A DNA stretch of 64,000 bases, from assembly GCA_029979265.1 (NCBI GenBank), contig JAPOHW010000004.1:62001-126000 (forward strand). Reading direction: 5' to 3'. This DNA is from Actinomycetota bacterium. GTDB lineage: Bacteria; Actinomycetota; Acidimicrobiia; Acidimicrobiales; Aldehydirespiratoraceae. Below the pieces are notes generated by a model that was not told where the DNA came from, did not search any database, and worked only from the letters and a program-made list of their open reading frames with translations. A program made the translations under genes and the position numbers. The first letter of the stretch is position 1. Each line of letters starts with the position of its first letter. Of the stretch, positions 7,389-14,967 are shown piece by piece.

Positions 7389-10124
7389 ATGATCGATCAC
7401 TACTCGCGTCAGCTCCCTGACATCGACCCGTCGGAGACCAAGGAGTGGATCGATTCGCTCGATGCCGTGGTGGGAGCGAAGGGCGCTCCGCGAGCCCGCT
7501 ACATCCTGGCGAAGCTTTTGGAGCGCTCCAACGAGCTCCAGATCGGGGTGCCTCCCACCACGTCGACGCCCTACATCAATACGATTCCCGCCGAAGAACA
7601 GCCGTTTTTCCCAGGCAACGAGGACATCGAGCGGCGGATCCGTGCGTTCATCCGTTGGAACGCCGCTGCGATGGTCATCCGGGCCAACAAGTCTGCTGAC
7701 GGAATCGGCGGTCACCTGTCGACCTACGCATCCAGTGCCTCGCTCTACGAGGTCGGGTTCAACCATTTCTTCAAGGGCAAGGACGACGGACTCGCCGGTG
7801 ACCACGTCTACTACCAGGGCCATGCTGCGCCGGGCGTCTACGCACGTGCCTTCCTCGAGGGTCGCCTGAGCGAGGCCAATCTCGACAACTTCCGCATGGA
7901 GATCGGCGGAAACGGCCTGTCGAGCTACCCGCACCCGCGGCTCATGCCACATTTCTGGGAGTACCCCACCGTGTCGATGGGTCTCGGCCCCATCAACTCG
8001 ATCTATCACGCTCGGTTCAACAAGTACCTCCATCAGCGACGCATCGAAGACACCAGCCAGAGCCAGATCTGGTCCTTCCTCGGCGACGGAGAGTGCGACG
8101 AACCCGAAACGCTCGGCGCGATCTCGCTCGCCGGCCGCTCCGATCTCGGCAACCTCAATTGGGTCATCAACTGCAACCTGCAGCGTCTCGACGGTCCGGT
8201 GCGTGGTAACGGAAAGATCATCCAGGAACTCGAAGGCGTCTTTCGCGGTGCGGGTTGGAACGTCATCAAGGTCGTCTGGGGTTCGGCCTGGGACGAACTG
8301 CTTCATCGTGACGTCGACGGGGTTCTGCTCAACAAGATGAACCAGACGGTCGACGGAGAATTTCAGCGGTACGCAACCGAAGACGGTGCCTACATCCGGG
8401 AACACTTTTTCGGCCCCGATCCCCGCCTTCGCAAACTCGTCGACCACCTCAGCGACCGCGACATCGAGCATCTCCCTCGGGGAGGGCACGACTATCAGAA
8501 GGTGTACGCCGCCTTCAAACGAGCCTCCGAGATCACCGATCAACCGACGGTCATCCTCGCCAAAACGGTCAAGGGATGGACGCTCGGCGAAGGTTTCGAG
8601 GGTCGCAACGCCACCCATCAGATCAAGAAGATGACCAAAAACCAGTTGCTCGAGCTCCGAGAGCGACTGAACATGGAAGTCGAGATTCCCGAGGCGAGCC
8701 TCGAGGGCGGAATCCCACCCTATTTTCGGCCGTCGGAGGACTCCGAGGAGTACCGATACATGGTGCAGCGCCGCACTGCGCTCGACGGTTTCATTCCCAA
8801 GCGGATCGTTCGGGATCGCCGACCACTCAAGGCGCCGTCCGCCGGTCCGTTCCTCGAGTTGCAGAAGGGAAGCTCGGGCCGTGCGGTATCGACCACCATG
8901 GCATTCACATCACTGTTGCGCGATCTGCTGCGCGACCAGGAGTTCGGCGAGCGGGTGGTACCGATCGTTCCCGATGAGGCGCGCACGTTCGGCATGGACT
9001 CGCTCTTTCGGGAATTCAAGATCTACGCCCCCCGGGGTCAGCTCTACGAGCCCGTGGACCATGATCTCTTGCTCTCCTACTCCGAAGCGATCGATGGTCA
9101 GTTGCTCGAGGAGGGCATCACCGAAGCGGGCTCCATGGCTTCATGGATCGCCGCAGGTACGAGCTACGCCAACACCGGTGTCCCGATGGTGCCCTTTTAC
9201 ACCTTCTACTCCATGTTCGGCTTCCAGCGGATCGGCGATCTTGCATGGCTCGCGGCGGATGCTCGCACCCGCGGCTTCTTGATGGGGGCCACCTCAGGGC
9301 GAACCACGCTCCTCGGAGAGGGTCTCCAGCACCAGGACGGGCACAGCCTGCTGCTCGCCGCCACCATTCCGGCGTGCGAGGCCTACGACCCGGCCTTCGC
9401 CTACGAACTCGGCGCCATCGTCGAGGAGGGTCTCGATCGCATGTATCCCGACGGGTCGATCGACGGTGAGGATGTCTTCTATTACATCGCCATCTACAAC
9501 GAGAATTACGAGCAACCGCCGCGACCTGATCATGTCGACAACCTCGACATCACGTCGGGGCTCTACAAGTTCGATCATGGCCCCGACCTCGGTGACGATG
9601 CGCTGCGGGCCACGATCCTCTTCTCGGGTCCGTCGTACCTTGCGGCCAAGGATGCCCAGCACATCCTCGCGGAGCGCTATGGCGTCGGAGCCGAGCTCTG
9701 GAGCGTGACCTCGTACAAGCGGCTCCGGGAGGATGCCATCGACGTCCAACGTCGCAATCGACTCAACCCGTTGGGTGATCGTCTCGTTCCTCTGGTCACC
9801 CGCAAGCTCGAGGACAGTGATGGTCCGATCATCGCCGTGTCCGACTGGATGGGTGCCGTCGTCGGCCAGATAAACCGTTGGACACCGCGCCCCATGTCGG
9901 TGCTCGGGACCGACGGTTTCGGGCGTTCCGACACTCGTGAGGCACTCCGGTCGTTCTTCGAGGTCGACGCAGCGCACATCGTCGTCACCGTGCTCAACGC
10001 GCTTGCCCGCGACGGCGAGATCGAGCGATCGGTGGTCGCCGAGGCAATCGAGCACTTCGGGATCGATCCCGACCGTCCCGATCCGGCCCATCCCGACACC
10101 GGGGCCACCACCCTGGGCCGGTGA
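7389..10124 (+). CDS. aceE: Pyruvate dehydrogenase E1 component, homodimeric
   Basis: 911-residue thiamine-diphosphate enzyme that decarboxylates pyruvate and acetylates the lipoyl group of E2. Full length for the homodimeric AceE class. Landmarks: HLSTYASSASLYEVGFNHFFKG, YYQGHAAPGVYARAF, the ThDP/Mg motif GDGECDEPET...NLNWVINCNLQRLDGPVRGNG, and in the second half the transketolase-type region QLLEEGITEAGSMASW and GRTTLLGEGLQHQDGHS. ATG 7389 gives the standard N-terminus. The E3 and E2 genes needed for the complex are at 969-2384 and 1-938. The stop overlaps the next GTG by 4 nt. Confidence 0.97.
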   Translation: MIDHYSRQLPDIDPSETKEWIDSLDAVVGAKGAPRARYILAKLLERSNELQIGVPPTTSTPYINTIPAEEQPFFPGNEDIERRIRAFIRWNAAAMVIRANKSADGIGGHLSTYASSASLYEVGFNHFFKGKDDGLAGDHVYYQGHAAPGVYARAFLEGRLSEANLDNFRMEIGGNGLSSYPHPRLMPHFWEYPTVSMGLGPINSIYHARFNKYLHQRRIEDTSQSQIWSFLGDGECDEPETLGAISLAGRSDLGNLNWVINCNLQRLDGPVRGNGKIIQELEGVFRGAGWNVIKVVWGSAWDELLHRDVDGVLLNKMNQTVDGEFQRYATEDGAYIREHFFGPDPRLRKLVDHLSDRDIEHLPRGGHDYQKVYAAFKRASEITDQPTVILAKTVKGWTLGEGFEGRNATHQIKKMTKNQLLELRERLNMEVEIPEASLEGGIPPYFRPSEDSEEYRYMVQRRTALDGFIPKRIVRDRRPLKAPSAGPFLELQKGSSGRAVSTTMAFTSLLRDLLRDQEFGERVVPIVPDEARTFGMDSLFREFKIYAPRGQLYEPVDHDLLLSYSEAIDGQLLEEGITEAGSMASWIAAGTSYANTGVPMVPFYTFYSMFGFQRIGDLAWLAADARTRGFLMGATSGRTTLLGEGLQHQDGHSLLLAATIPACEAYDPAFAYELGAIVEEGLDRMYPDGSIDGEDVFYYIAIYNENYEQPPRPDHVDNLDITSGLYKFDHGPDLGDDALRATILFSGPSYLAAKDAQHILAERYGVGAELWSVTSYKRLREDAIDVQRRNRLNPLGDRLVPLVTRKLEDSDGPIIAVSDWMGAVVGQINRWTPRPMSVLGTDGFGRSDTREALRSFFEVDAAHIVVTVLNALARDGEIERSVVAEAIEHFGIDPDRPDPAHPDTGATTLGR

Positions 10125-10702
10125 GACCCGGCACGCTGTGGATCACGGCGGACCCTGAGGTCGACGGGCTCGTCAACTCCGACCCGCTGGCGTTGCTGAT
10201 CGGGATGTTGCTCGACCAGCAGATCGCGATCGAACTGGCCTTTCGCGGTCCACACCGTCTACGCGAGCGAATGGGCGTTCCCCTCGACGCAACGACGATT
10301 GCAACGTGGAACCCCGAGGATTTCGCAGCCCTGTGCGCCCGTCGACCTGCGATCCACCGCTTTCCTGCCGTCATGGCCGGACGTATTCAGGAGTTGTGCA
10401 GCCACGTGGCCGACGAGTACGGAGGCCGGCCGGAGCGGATCTGGCAACGCCGCCGCTCGGCCGAGACCGTTGCGGCCAACCTTCGCGCCGTTCCCGGTTT
10501 CGGTGATGAAAAGGTGCGTATCTTCCTCGCCGTTCTCGCCAAACGCTTCGGTGTTCGACCAGTCGGCTGGGAGACTGCAGCGGCTCCCTTCGGTGACGGA
10601 CTGCCCCGGTCGGTTGCCGACATGGGCAGCGCCGAGGATCGCCTCGCTGTGCGGGCGTGGAAGAAGGCCCAGAAGGCCGCCGGAAAAGCGAAGGACGACT
10701 AG
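10121..10702 (+). CDS. HhH-GPD family base-excision DNA glycosylase-like protein
   Basis: 193 residues from GTG 10121, whose GTGA overlaps the aceE stop. The LIGMLLDQQIAIELAF start is the first helix pair of HhH-GPD glycosylases. The helix-hairpin-helix is LRAVPGFGDEKVRIFLAVLAKRFG at about 128-150. The length and sequence fit the small actinobacterial HhH-GPD family known as TIGR03252. The C-terminus is Lys-rich (KKAQKAAGKAKDD). No Fe-S cysteine loop is present. The lesion substrate is unknown. It ends in a 4-nt convergent overlap with the alpha/beta hydrolase gene. Confidence 0.85.
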   Translation: MRPGTLWITADPEVDGLVNSDPLALLIGMLLDQQIAIELAFRGPHRLRERMGVPLDATTIATWNPEDFAALCARRPAIHRFPAVMAGRIQELCSHVADEYGGRPERIWQRRRSAETVAANLRAVPGFGDEKVRIFLAVLAKRFGVRPVGWETAAAPFGDGLPRSVADMGSAEDRLAVRAWKKAQKAAGKAKDD

Positions 10703-11466
10703 GCGACGCCGGACAGTGCCGCCCGCTGGCGGTCGAGCCAACCGAGCAGCACTGCGATCGCTCGGGGATCGTGCCGGAGATGGTGCCGGGCACCCTGCAC
10801 GATCCGGAGATCGGCGGCACCATGTGCGTCGGCGACTGCTCTCGCATCGAAAACCGGCACCGAATCGTCGTCGCTCCCGTGCACGACCAGCAGTTCACGA
10901 GGGGACAGACGCGCCGCTGCTTCAGCCGCTCGCACCGAGCGCAGACCCTCCGACCACGTCTCGAACGATGCCGGGAATCGTTCGTCTCGCACGACACCCA
11001 TTTCTCGGGCCAACAACAACAACTTGCGGGGGTTGCGAGCCCAGTCCTCGAAGTCGGCAGGCGCCGCAACGGCAGCCACCCCACGGATCGATGGATTGGA
11101 TGCGGCCGCCTCGATCGCCAGTGCTCCTCCCGTCCCGAAGCCCATCAAGAACACGGCATCGACATCGACCACGGACCGGAGATGTGCAACAGCCCCGTTC
11201 AAGTCTCGTAGCCAGCCGTTCAGCGAGAAATTTCCCTCCGACTCCCCCACACCACGACTCGAGAATGCGAGGGCAACCCAGTCGTGATTGGCCGCTGCGC
11301 GGTCGGCAAGTTCGGGAAACGTCGCCGTGGAGTTCGCCCCGCCGCCTGCCTCGGCCGGAAAACCGTGAGCGATCACCAACCCGGGCTGGGCACGCTGGCG
11401 GATCTCCGCCGGTACTGCGAGGTGGCAGGCGAGCTGGAGCCCGTCGACCGAGAAACGTTGTTCCAC
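10699..11466 (-). CDS. Alpha/beta-hydrolase-fold protein with atypical nucleophile elbow (GFGTG)
   Basis: 255 residues. The fold is shown by VIAHGFPAEAGGG (oxyanion-loop HG), VALAFSSRGVGESEG (a standard alpha/beta hydrolase strand-turn), LLVVHGSDDDSVPV with the acid, and a C-terminal GARHHLRHD with the histidine. The nucleophile elbow GxSxG reads GFGTGG (LMGFGTGGALAIEAA), so the catalytic Ser position is Gly. It may be a non-hydrolytic or re-wired member; Thr next to it is a possible but unproven substitute. The ATG at 11466 precedes strand 1 (EQRFSVDGLQLACHLAVP) as expected. Confidence 0.78.
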   Translation of the reverse strand: MEQRFSVDGLQLACHLAVPAEIRQRAQPGLVIAHGFPAEAGGGANSTATFPELADRAAANHDWVALAFSSRGVGESEGNFSLNGWLRDLNGAVAHLRSVVDVDAVFLMGFGTGGALAIEAAASNPSIRGVAAVAAPADFEDWARNPRKLLLLAREMGVVRDERFPASFETWSEGLRSVRAAEAAARLSPRELLVVHGSDDDSVPVFDARAVADAHGAADLRIVQGARHHLRHDPRAIAVLLGWLDRQRAALSGVA

Positions 11467-11473
11467 GCGGTGC

Positions 11474-11671
11474 TCAGTTGGCCGGTTTGTAGCCGCGGTT
11501 GCGGGCCTCGGCCAGCGTGTCGGGCCCGAAACTCATCGCGAACGGGCTCGAGGCGATCTCGTTGATCTTCTCGATCACGGCTTCGTCGGTCGCCTCGTCG
11601 ACGTCGTAGACGAGCTGCGTACGTTTGTCGCCGAGGTAGCGGAAGTGCTCGAAACGGTCGTGACGGTCCAT
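11474..11671 (-). CDS. Small conserved-looking hypothetical protein
   Basis: 65 residues from ATG 11671, no transmembrane helix or recognisable domain. It starts MDRHDRFEHFRYLGDKRTQLVYDVD and ends in EARNRGYKPAN. The charge-balanced composition and third-codon GC bias resemble those of its neighbours, so it is probably real. It lies 7 bp upstream of the alpha/beta hydrolase start on the same strand, consistent with a two-gene operon. Function not assigned. Confidence 0.55.
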   Translation of the reverse strand: MDRHDRFEHFRYLGDKRTQLVYDVDEATDEAVIEKINEIASSPFAMSFGPDTLAEARNRGYKPAN

Positions 11672-11693
11672 GGACCGGAGACTAGCGGGAACA

Positions 11694-11725
11694 CAACAGC
11701 CCGAGGCCGAAGCCCCGGGCTGTTG
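11694..11725 (-). terminator. Strong UUCG-capped hairpin, likely terminator or leader attenuator
   Basis: Bases 11694-11703 (CAACAGCCCG) are a perfect complement of 11716-11725 (CGGGCTGTTG). On the minus strand the 12 intervening bases read GGGCTTCGGCCT, which adds a G-U pair and GGC/GCC around a TTCG tetraloop, giving about 14 stacked pairs. The downstream T-run is weak on both strands. It lies just upstream of the 11671 start, so it could end transcripts from 12010-12477 or attenuate the 11474-11671 gene. Confidence 0.6.
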
Positions 11726-12009
11726 GTTTCGTTTGCTGGAGATCTCGGATCGCGGTCCTGCTGATGCAGGCGACTCGGGTGTGACAAGTTTCCGAACCAA
11801 CGACCCGAGGGTGGGTGGCTTGAATTCGCCAGGTTTCCAGCGGCTTGAGGCCTAGCGGCCAGCCACCTCCAAGGTCACAAAGGTACTACTAGGAATTTGG
11901 ACCACCTCCTCTCTCTTGGTCCCCCCAGTGAAGCACATCTCGGGCCCATGTGTGGTCAGTTTCTCCGCTGCGTCTGCTCTGGGGCCGGCAGCATCTGCCC
12001 GGTGAGGTG
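11726..12009. other. Gene-free stretch with two perfect Shine-Dalgarno-like motifs on the minus strand
   Basis: No convincing gene. Read on the minus strand it holds AGAGGAGGTGGTCC (near 11899-11912) and, about 40 nt later, TTGGAGGTGGCT (near 11862-11873). Both contain the ideal ribosome-binding core, but neither has a suitable ATG/GTG at normal spacing. The first is followed by ATT and a 14-codon frame ending at TAG. Short inverted repeats surround the second motif (GGTGGCT/AGCCACC on the plus strand). It may be a regulatory leader or small RNA for the genes below it. I see no tRNA or known riboswitch signature. Confidence 0.35.
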
Positions 12010-12477
12010 TCAGTCGTCGGTGCCGGGAGTTGCGCCCGGTTCGACCATCTCCCCGACTGCGCCGATCTCTTGCAGGTACCGCATCTGGAGGTCGAGCACG
12101 CACACGACGTCGAGCGCATCGATCGCCTCACCGGCCGACAGTGCCTTCGCCACGACCGCATCGACTGCGGCATCGTCCAGTGCGACCGATCCTTCACGCA
12201 CGACGTCGCCGCCGGCGATCGTTTCACCGTGCTCCGACGTTGCGCCGACCGAGGCAAACCAGTCGAGATGCCAACCGAGGATCTGCTCCAACTCGTCGAA
12301 CGACAGTCGAGCGGTGACCTCGTCGGGCAGTCGGGCCGCAATCCATTCCGATGCTGCGCGCAACTCGTACACCGCTGATGGACGCTCCGACTCGAGCTGC
12401 GACACCATTCGGCCCACGGCGTACAGCGCGATCGCCACCACGACGACAGCGCCCCCAACGAAGAACACCCAGGCCAT
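12010..12477 (-). CDS. Hypothetical protein with N-terminal membrane anchor
   Basis: 155 residues. One hydrophobic helix (WVFFVGGAVVVVAIALYAVG) at the N-terminus is followed by an acidic soluble domain containing YELRAASEWIAARLPDEVTARLSFDELEQILGWHLDWF and a C-terminal helix IDALDVVCVLDLQMRYLQEIGAVGEM. No enzyme motif is visible. An N-in membrane-anchored cytoplasmic domain is likely. It is monocistronic or first in a unit ending at the 11694-11725 hairpin. Function unknown. Confidence 0.7.
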   Translation of the reverse strand: MAWVFFVGGAVVVVAIALYAVGRMVSQLESERPSAVYELRAASEWIAARLPDEVTARLSFDELEQILGWHLDWFASVGATSEHGETIAGGDVVREGSVALDDAAVDAVVAKALSAGEAIDALDVVCVLDLQMRYLQEIGAVGEMVEPGATPGTDD

Positions 12478-12580
12478 ACACGCAAGCGTACGACCTGGGC
12501 GTCATCAGTTCTCAGTCGGGACGGTCTGGCCCGTCTCGCCCGGTCACCACCGCACTCGGCGGGGTCCTCGCACGGTTGGG

Positions 12581-13696
12581 TCAGATACCAATTCGCTGCG
12601 CAAGGAGCTCGCGATGGTAGGTGGGGTCGCCGAACAGCAGCTCGGAGCTCTTGGCTCGCTTGAAGTACAGGTGGGCCGGATGCTCCCACGTGAATCCGAT
12701 GCCACCATGGATCTGGATGTTTTCCGCTGCGGCATGGAAGTACGCCTCCGAGCAATAGCTCTTGGCCAGCGACGCGACCGAGGGCAGCTCGTCGTTCATC
12801 TCGTTGGCGCACCAGCCTGCGTAGTACGCGGCGGACTTGGCCGACTCGACCTCGAGCAACATGTCGGCGCACTTGTGCTTGATCGCTTGGAACGACCCGA
12901 TCGGACGACCGAACTGCACACGGACCTTGGCGTATTCGACCGACATGTCGAGACACATCTGGGCACCACCGACCTGTTCGGCGGCGAGCGCCACCGCGGC
13001 AAGATCGAGCACGGTGCTGAGCACGTCCCAACCACCACCGTCGGTGCCGATGAGGGTGCCGTTCGCTCCGTCGAGCACGACCTTGGCCTGCTTGCGGGTC
13101 TGGTCCATCGTCGAAAGCGCCGTGGTGGTCACACCGGCACCGGACGGATCGACGGCGAAGAGCGACACGCCGGCATCGGTGCGGGCCGCGACGATCATGA
13201 GGTTGGCGGTGTGACCGTCGAGCACATACATCTTCGTGCCCGAGATCGAGTAGCCGTCCCCCGAGGCGGCGGCCTGCGCCGTGATCCCCGACTCGTCCCA
13301 CTTTCCGTTCTCTTCGGTGAAGGCGAGCGTGGCCCGGGTCTCACCCGAGGCGATACCGGGAAGGTGCGCGCTCTTGGCATCGTCGTCGCCGCTGTGCAGC
13401 AGCGTGTTGGCCGCCAGCACACAGCTCGAGAAATAGGGGGCGCACAGCAGCGCTCGGCCCATCTCCTCGAGCACGACGACCTGTTCGATGAAGCCGAACC
13501 CTTGGCCGCCGTATTCCTCGGGAATGGCGAGAGCCTGCAAGCCCATCTGCTCGGCCATCTGGTTCCAGACGGCCTCGTCGAAGCCCTGTTCGGTGTCCAT
13601 CTGTTCCCGAACTGCCCCCTCGTCCGATTTGTCTTCGAGGAAGCTCCGAACGAAGTCGCGCAACTGGTCCTGTTCTTCAGAGAATGCGAAGTTCAT
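12581..13696 (-). CDS. Acyl-CoA dehydrogenase family protein
   Basis: 371-residue flavoprotein predicted to introduce an alpha,beta double bond into an acyl-CoA. From ATG 13696 it starts MNFAFSEEQDQLRDFVRSFLED, a typical acyl-CoA dehydrogenase N-terminal helix. Further landmarks are IPEEYGGQGFGFIEQVVVLEEMGRALL, LAFTEENGKWD (FAD-binding beta domain; the usual T-E-P is changed), YAKVRVQFGRPIGSFQAIKHKCADM and HGGIGFTWEHPAHLYFKRAKSSELLFGD at the C-terminus. The canonical catalytic Glu between those last motifs is not obvious, as in the FadE subunits that work as heteromers in actinobacteria. Heteromer formation is inference. Confidence 0.88.
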   Translation of the reverse strand: MNFAFSEEQDQLRDFVRSFLEDKSDEGAVREQMDTEQGFDEAVWNQMAEQMGLQALAIPEEYGGQGFGFIEQVVVLEEMGRALLCAPYFSSCVLAANTLLHSGDDDAKSAHLPGIASGETRATLAFTEENGKWDESGITAQAAASGDGYSISGTKMYVLDGHTANLMIVAARTDAGVSLFAVDPSGAGVTTTALSTMDQTRKQAKVVLDGANGTLIGTDGGGWDVLSTVLDLAAVALAAEQVGGAQMCLDMSVEYAKVRVQFGRPIGSFQAIKHKCADMLLEVESAKSAAYYAGWCANEMNDELPSVASLAKSYCSEAYFHAAAENIQIHGGIGFTWEHPAHLYFKRAKSSELLFGDPTYHRELLAQRIGI

Positions 13697-13738
13697 GGCC
13701 AGGAATCTAGCGACAGTCGGCAACGTTCGGAGCATGTA

Positions 13739-13760
13739 ATGTGTACGCGTATGTACACAT
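13739..13760. promoter_or_regulatory. 8-bp inverted repeat over the antitoxin start, likely autoregulatory operator
   Basis: ATGTGTAC (13739-13746) and GTACACAT (13753-13760) are exact complements separated by 6 bp. The antitoxin ATG is at 13751, inside the repeat. Toxin-antitoxin operons are commonly repressed by their own antitoxin at such palindromes, so binding here would block initiation directly. Confidence 0.6.
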
Positions 13761-14056
13761 CAGTCCGTCAGCTCGGCGTCCGGGAACTCAGGGCCGACCT
13801 GGCGACACACGTGCGTCGGGCACAGGTCGGTGAGCGCATCATCATCACCGTCGACGGCCACCCTGCGGCGCAACTCGTCCCCATCACGCCGGTCGGCGAA
13901 CCAACCATCGACGATTTGTCCGCTGCCGGACTCCTGCGGCGTCCCCTGCGCAACGACCGGCCCGACGCGCCGACCGATCTGCCCCTGCTTCCGATCGACA
14001 TCACAGCCGATGGGGTGCTCGCCGATCTGCGCGGCGACCCCGCACGACGGCGATGA
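13751..14056 (+). CDS. Phd/YefM-family antitoxin
   Basis: 101 residues. The N-terminal DNA-binding segment YTSVRQLGVRELRADLATHVRRAQVGERIIITVDGHPAAQLVPI is the classic Phd/YefM fold (a V-G-x-R-E-L-R...L pattern followed by the beta-hairpin VTVxGxPxAxLVP). The C-terminal 50 residues are Pro/Asp-rich and would wrap around the toxin. The stop overlaps the PIN toxin start by 4 nt (ATGA at 14053-14056), the standard arrangement for co-translation. The acyl-CoA dehydrogenase is divergent, 54 bp away. Confidence 0.88.
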   Translation: MYTSVRQLGVRELRADLATHVRRAQVGERIIITVDGHPAAQLVPITPVGEPTIDDLSAAGLLRRPLRNDRPDAPTDLPLLPIDITADGVLADLRGDPARRR

Positions 14057-14466
14057 TCCTCGCCCTCGATCCAAGTGCGCTGATCGAGCGGTACGCCGGC
14101 GGGCCGCACTGCGCCGTCGTGAACACGGCCATGGCCGCCGCCGACGAGTGGGTGATATCGGACCTGGCCCGGGCAGAGCTCTTGATGGCCCTCCACAGGC
14201 TGGCACCCGATCCCCACACCGCCGGCGAACTCACTGCTGCCGCACGAGCGGACATCGATGCGATGCTCGTCGTTCCGATCGATGATCGCGTCCTTGGTCG
14301 AGCAGTCGAGATCGGAACGCTCTACAGCCTCCGAACCGTCGATGCTGTGCACCTGGCGGCGCTCGATCGACTGCCTCGCCCTCTGGGCCTTGCAACACTC
14401 GATGCTCGTCAGATGTCGGCCGCCGTCTCTCTCGACATCGAAGTGGTGACACCGGTCGAGATCTGA
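14053..14466 (+). CDS. PIN-domain toxin, VapC type
   Basis: 137-residue PIN-fold ribonuclease. Acidic active-site positions are visible: LALDPSALIERY (first Asp), SDLARAELLMAL (Glu, in the usual S-x-x-x-x-E-L position), and the later pair in YSLRTVDAVHLAAL (the R-x-x-D-A-x-H-L-A signature). These coordinate Mg for RNA cleavage. It is translationally coupled to the antitoxin at 13751-14056. No sign of inactivation is visible. Confidence 0.9.
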   Translation: MILALDPSALIERYAGGPHCAVVNTAMAAADEWVISDLARAELLMALHRLAPDPHTAGELTAAARADIDAMLVVPIDDRVLGRAVEIGTLYSLRTVDAVHLAALDRLPRPLGLATLDARQMSAAVSLDIEVVTPVEI

Positions 14467-14499
14467 AGCCGAGCCGACCGACCCGACTACGGTCGCCCC

Positions 14500-14889
14500 A
14501 TGACCGAATCCGGCCCTGCCCTCCCGGCCCACAAACGGCCGTACGACGACACGCCGGTGCACACCGTCGATCTGCCGCCACTCCCGATCCGCGACCGGAA
14601 CATTCCGGCGGAGGCGTGGATCGAGGCGCCGCTCGCCCTGCTGCAGTCCGGCGACGACATCGGCTCGCCGCGCATTGCCTACAAACGCCGCATCGGGTCC
14701 TGGCTGCTCTGGCGGGCCGGTCCTGCCCGAAAGGCGAACTCGCGCTATGTCGCAATCCACGCCGACGACCTCAGCCGAGTGTTCTTCTTCCGTCTCTTCC
14801 CCGACGGCTCGGGGGAAGGGGTCGGCCCGCGCGGTGTCGCCCATGCGCGATTTCGGACCTGGAAGGAGGAATTGCACGAGACCCCCTGA
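14500..14889 (+). CDS. Hypothetical protein, 129 residues
   Basis: Not recognised. The sequence starts TESGPALPAHKRPYDDTPVHTVDLPPLPIRDRNIPAEAW and has a Trp/Arg-rich middle (RRIGSWLLWRAGPARKANSRYVAIHADDLSRVFFFRLFPDGSGEG). No signal peptide or membrane segment. The WLLWRAGPA and YVAIHADD segments suggest a compact beta-rich domain. It sits alone between the toxin and the amidase on the same strand (33 bp after, 78 bp before), so it could be co-transcribed with either. Confidence 0.6.
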   Translation: MTESGPALPAHKRPYDDTPVHTVDLPPLPIRDRNIPAEAWIEAPLALLQSGDDIGSPRIAYKRRIGSWLLWRAGPARKANSRYVAIHADDLSRVFFFRLFPDGSGEGVGPRGVAHARFRTWKEELHETP

Positions 14890-14967
14890 CCGGTCGCCAC
14901 GACGGGCAGGGATCGAACGCACTGCTCCCCGGCCGGCCGGTCCCAACCCACGGGCTACTGTCGGCCC

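Noticed and set aside
11870-11920. Plus-strand similarity to the 3' end of 16S rRNA (GGACCACCTCC)
   Set aside because: The match is short and gapped and no rRNA body is present. It is better explained by an ideal Shine-Dalgarno sequence on the opposite strand.
11897-14056. Very long plus-strand open frame running against the acyl-CoA dehydrogenase gene
   Set aside because: It is antisense to a complete acyl-CoA dehydrogenase and has no recognisable domain until its last 101 codons, which are the antitoxin starting at 13751. Long antisense frames are common in high-GC DNA.
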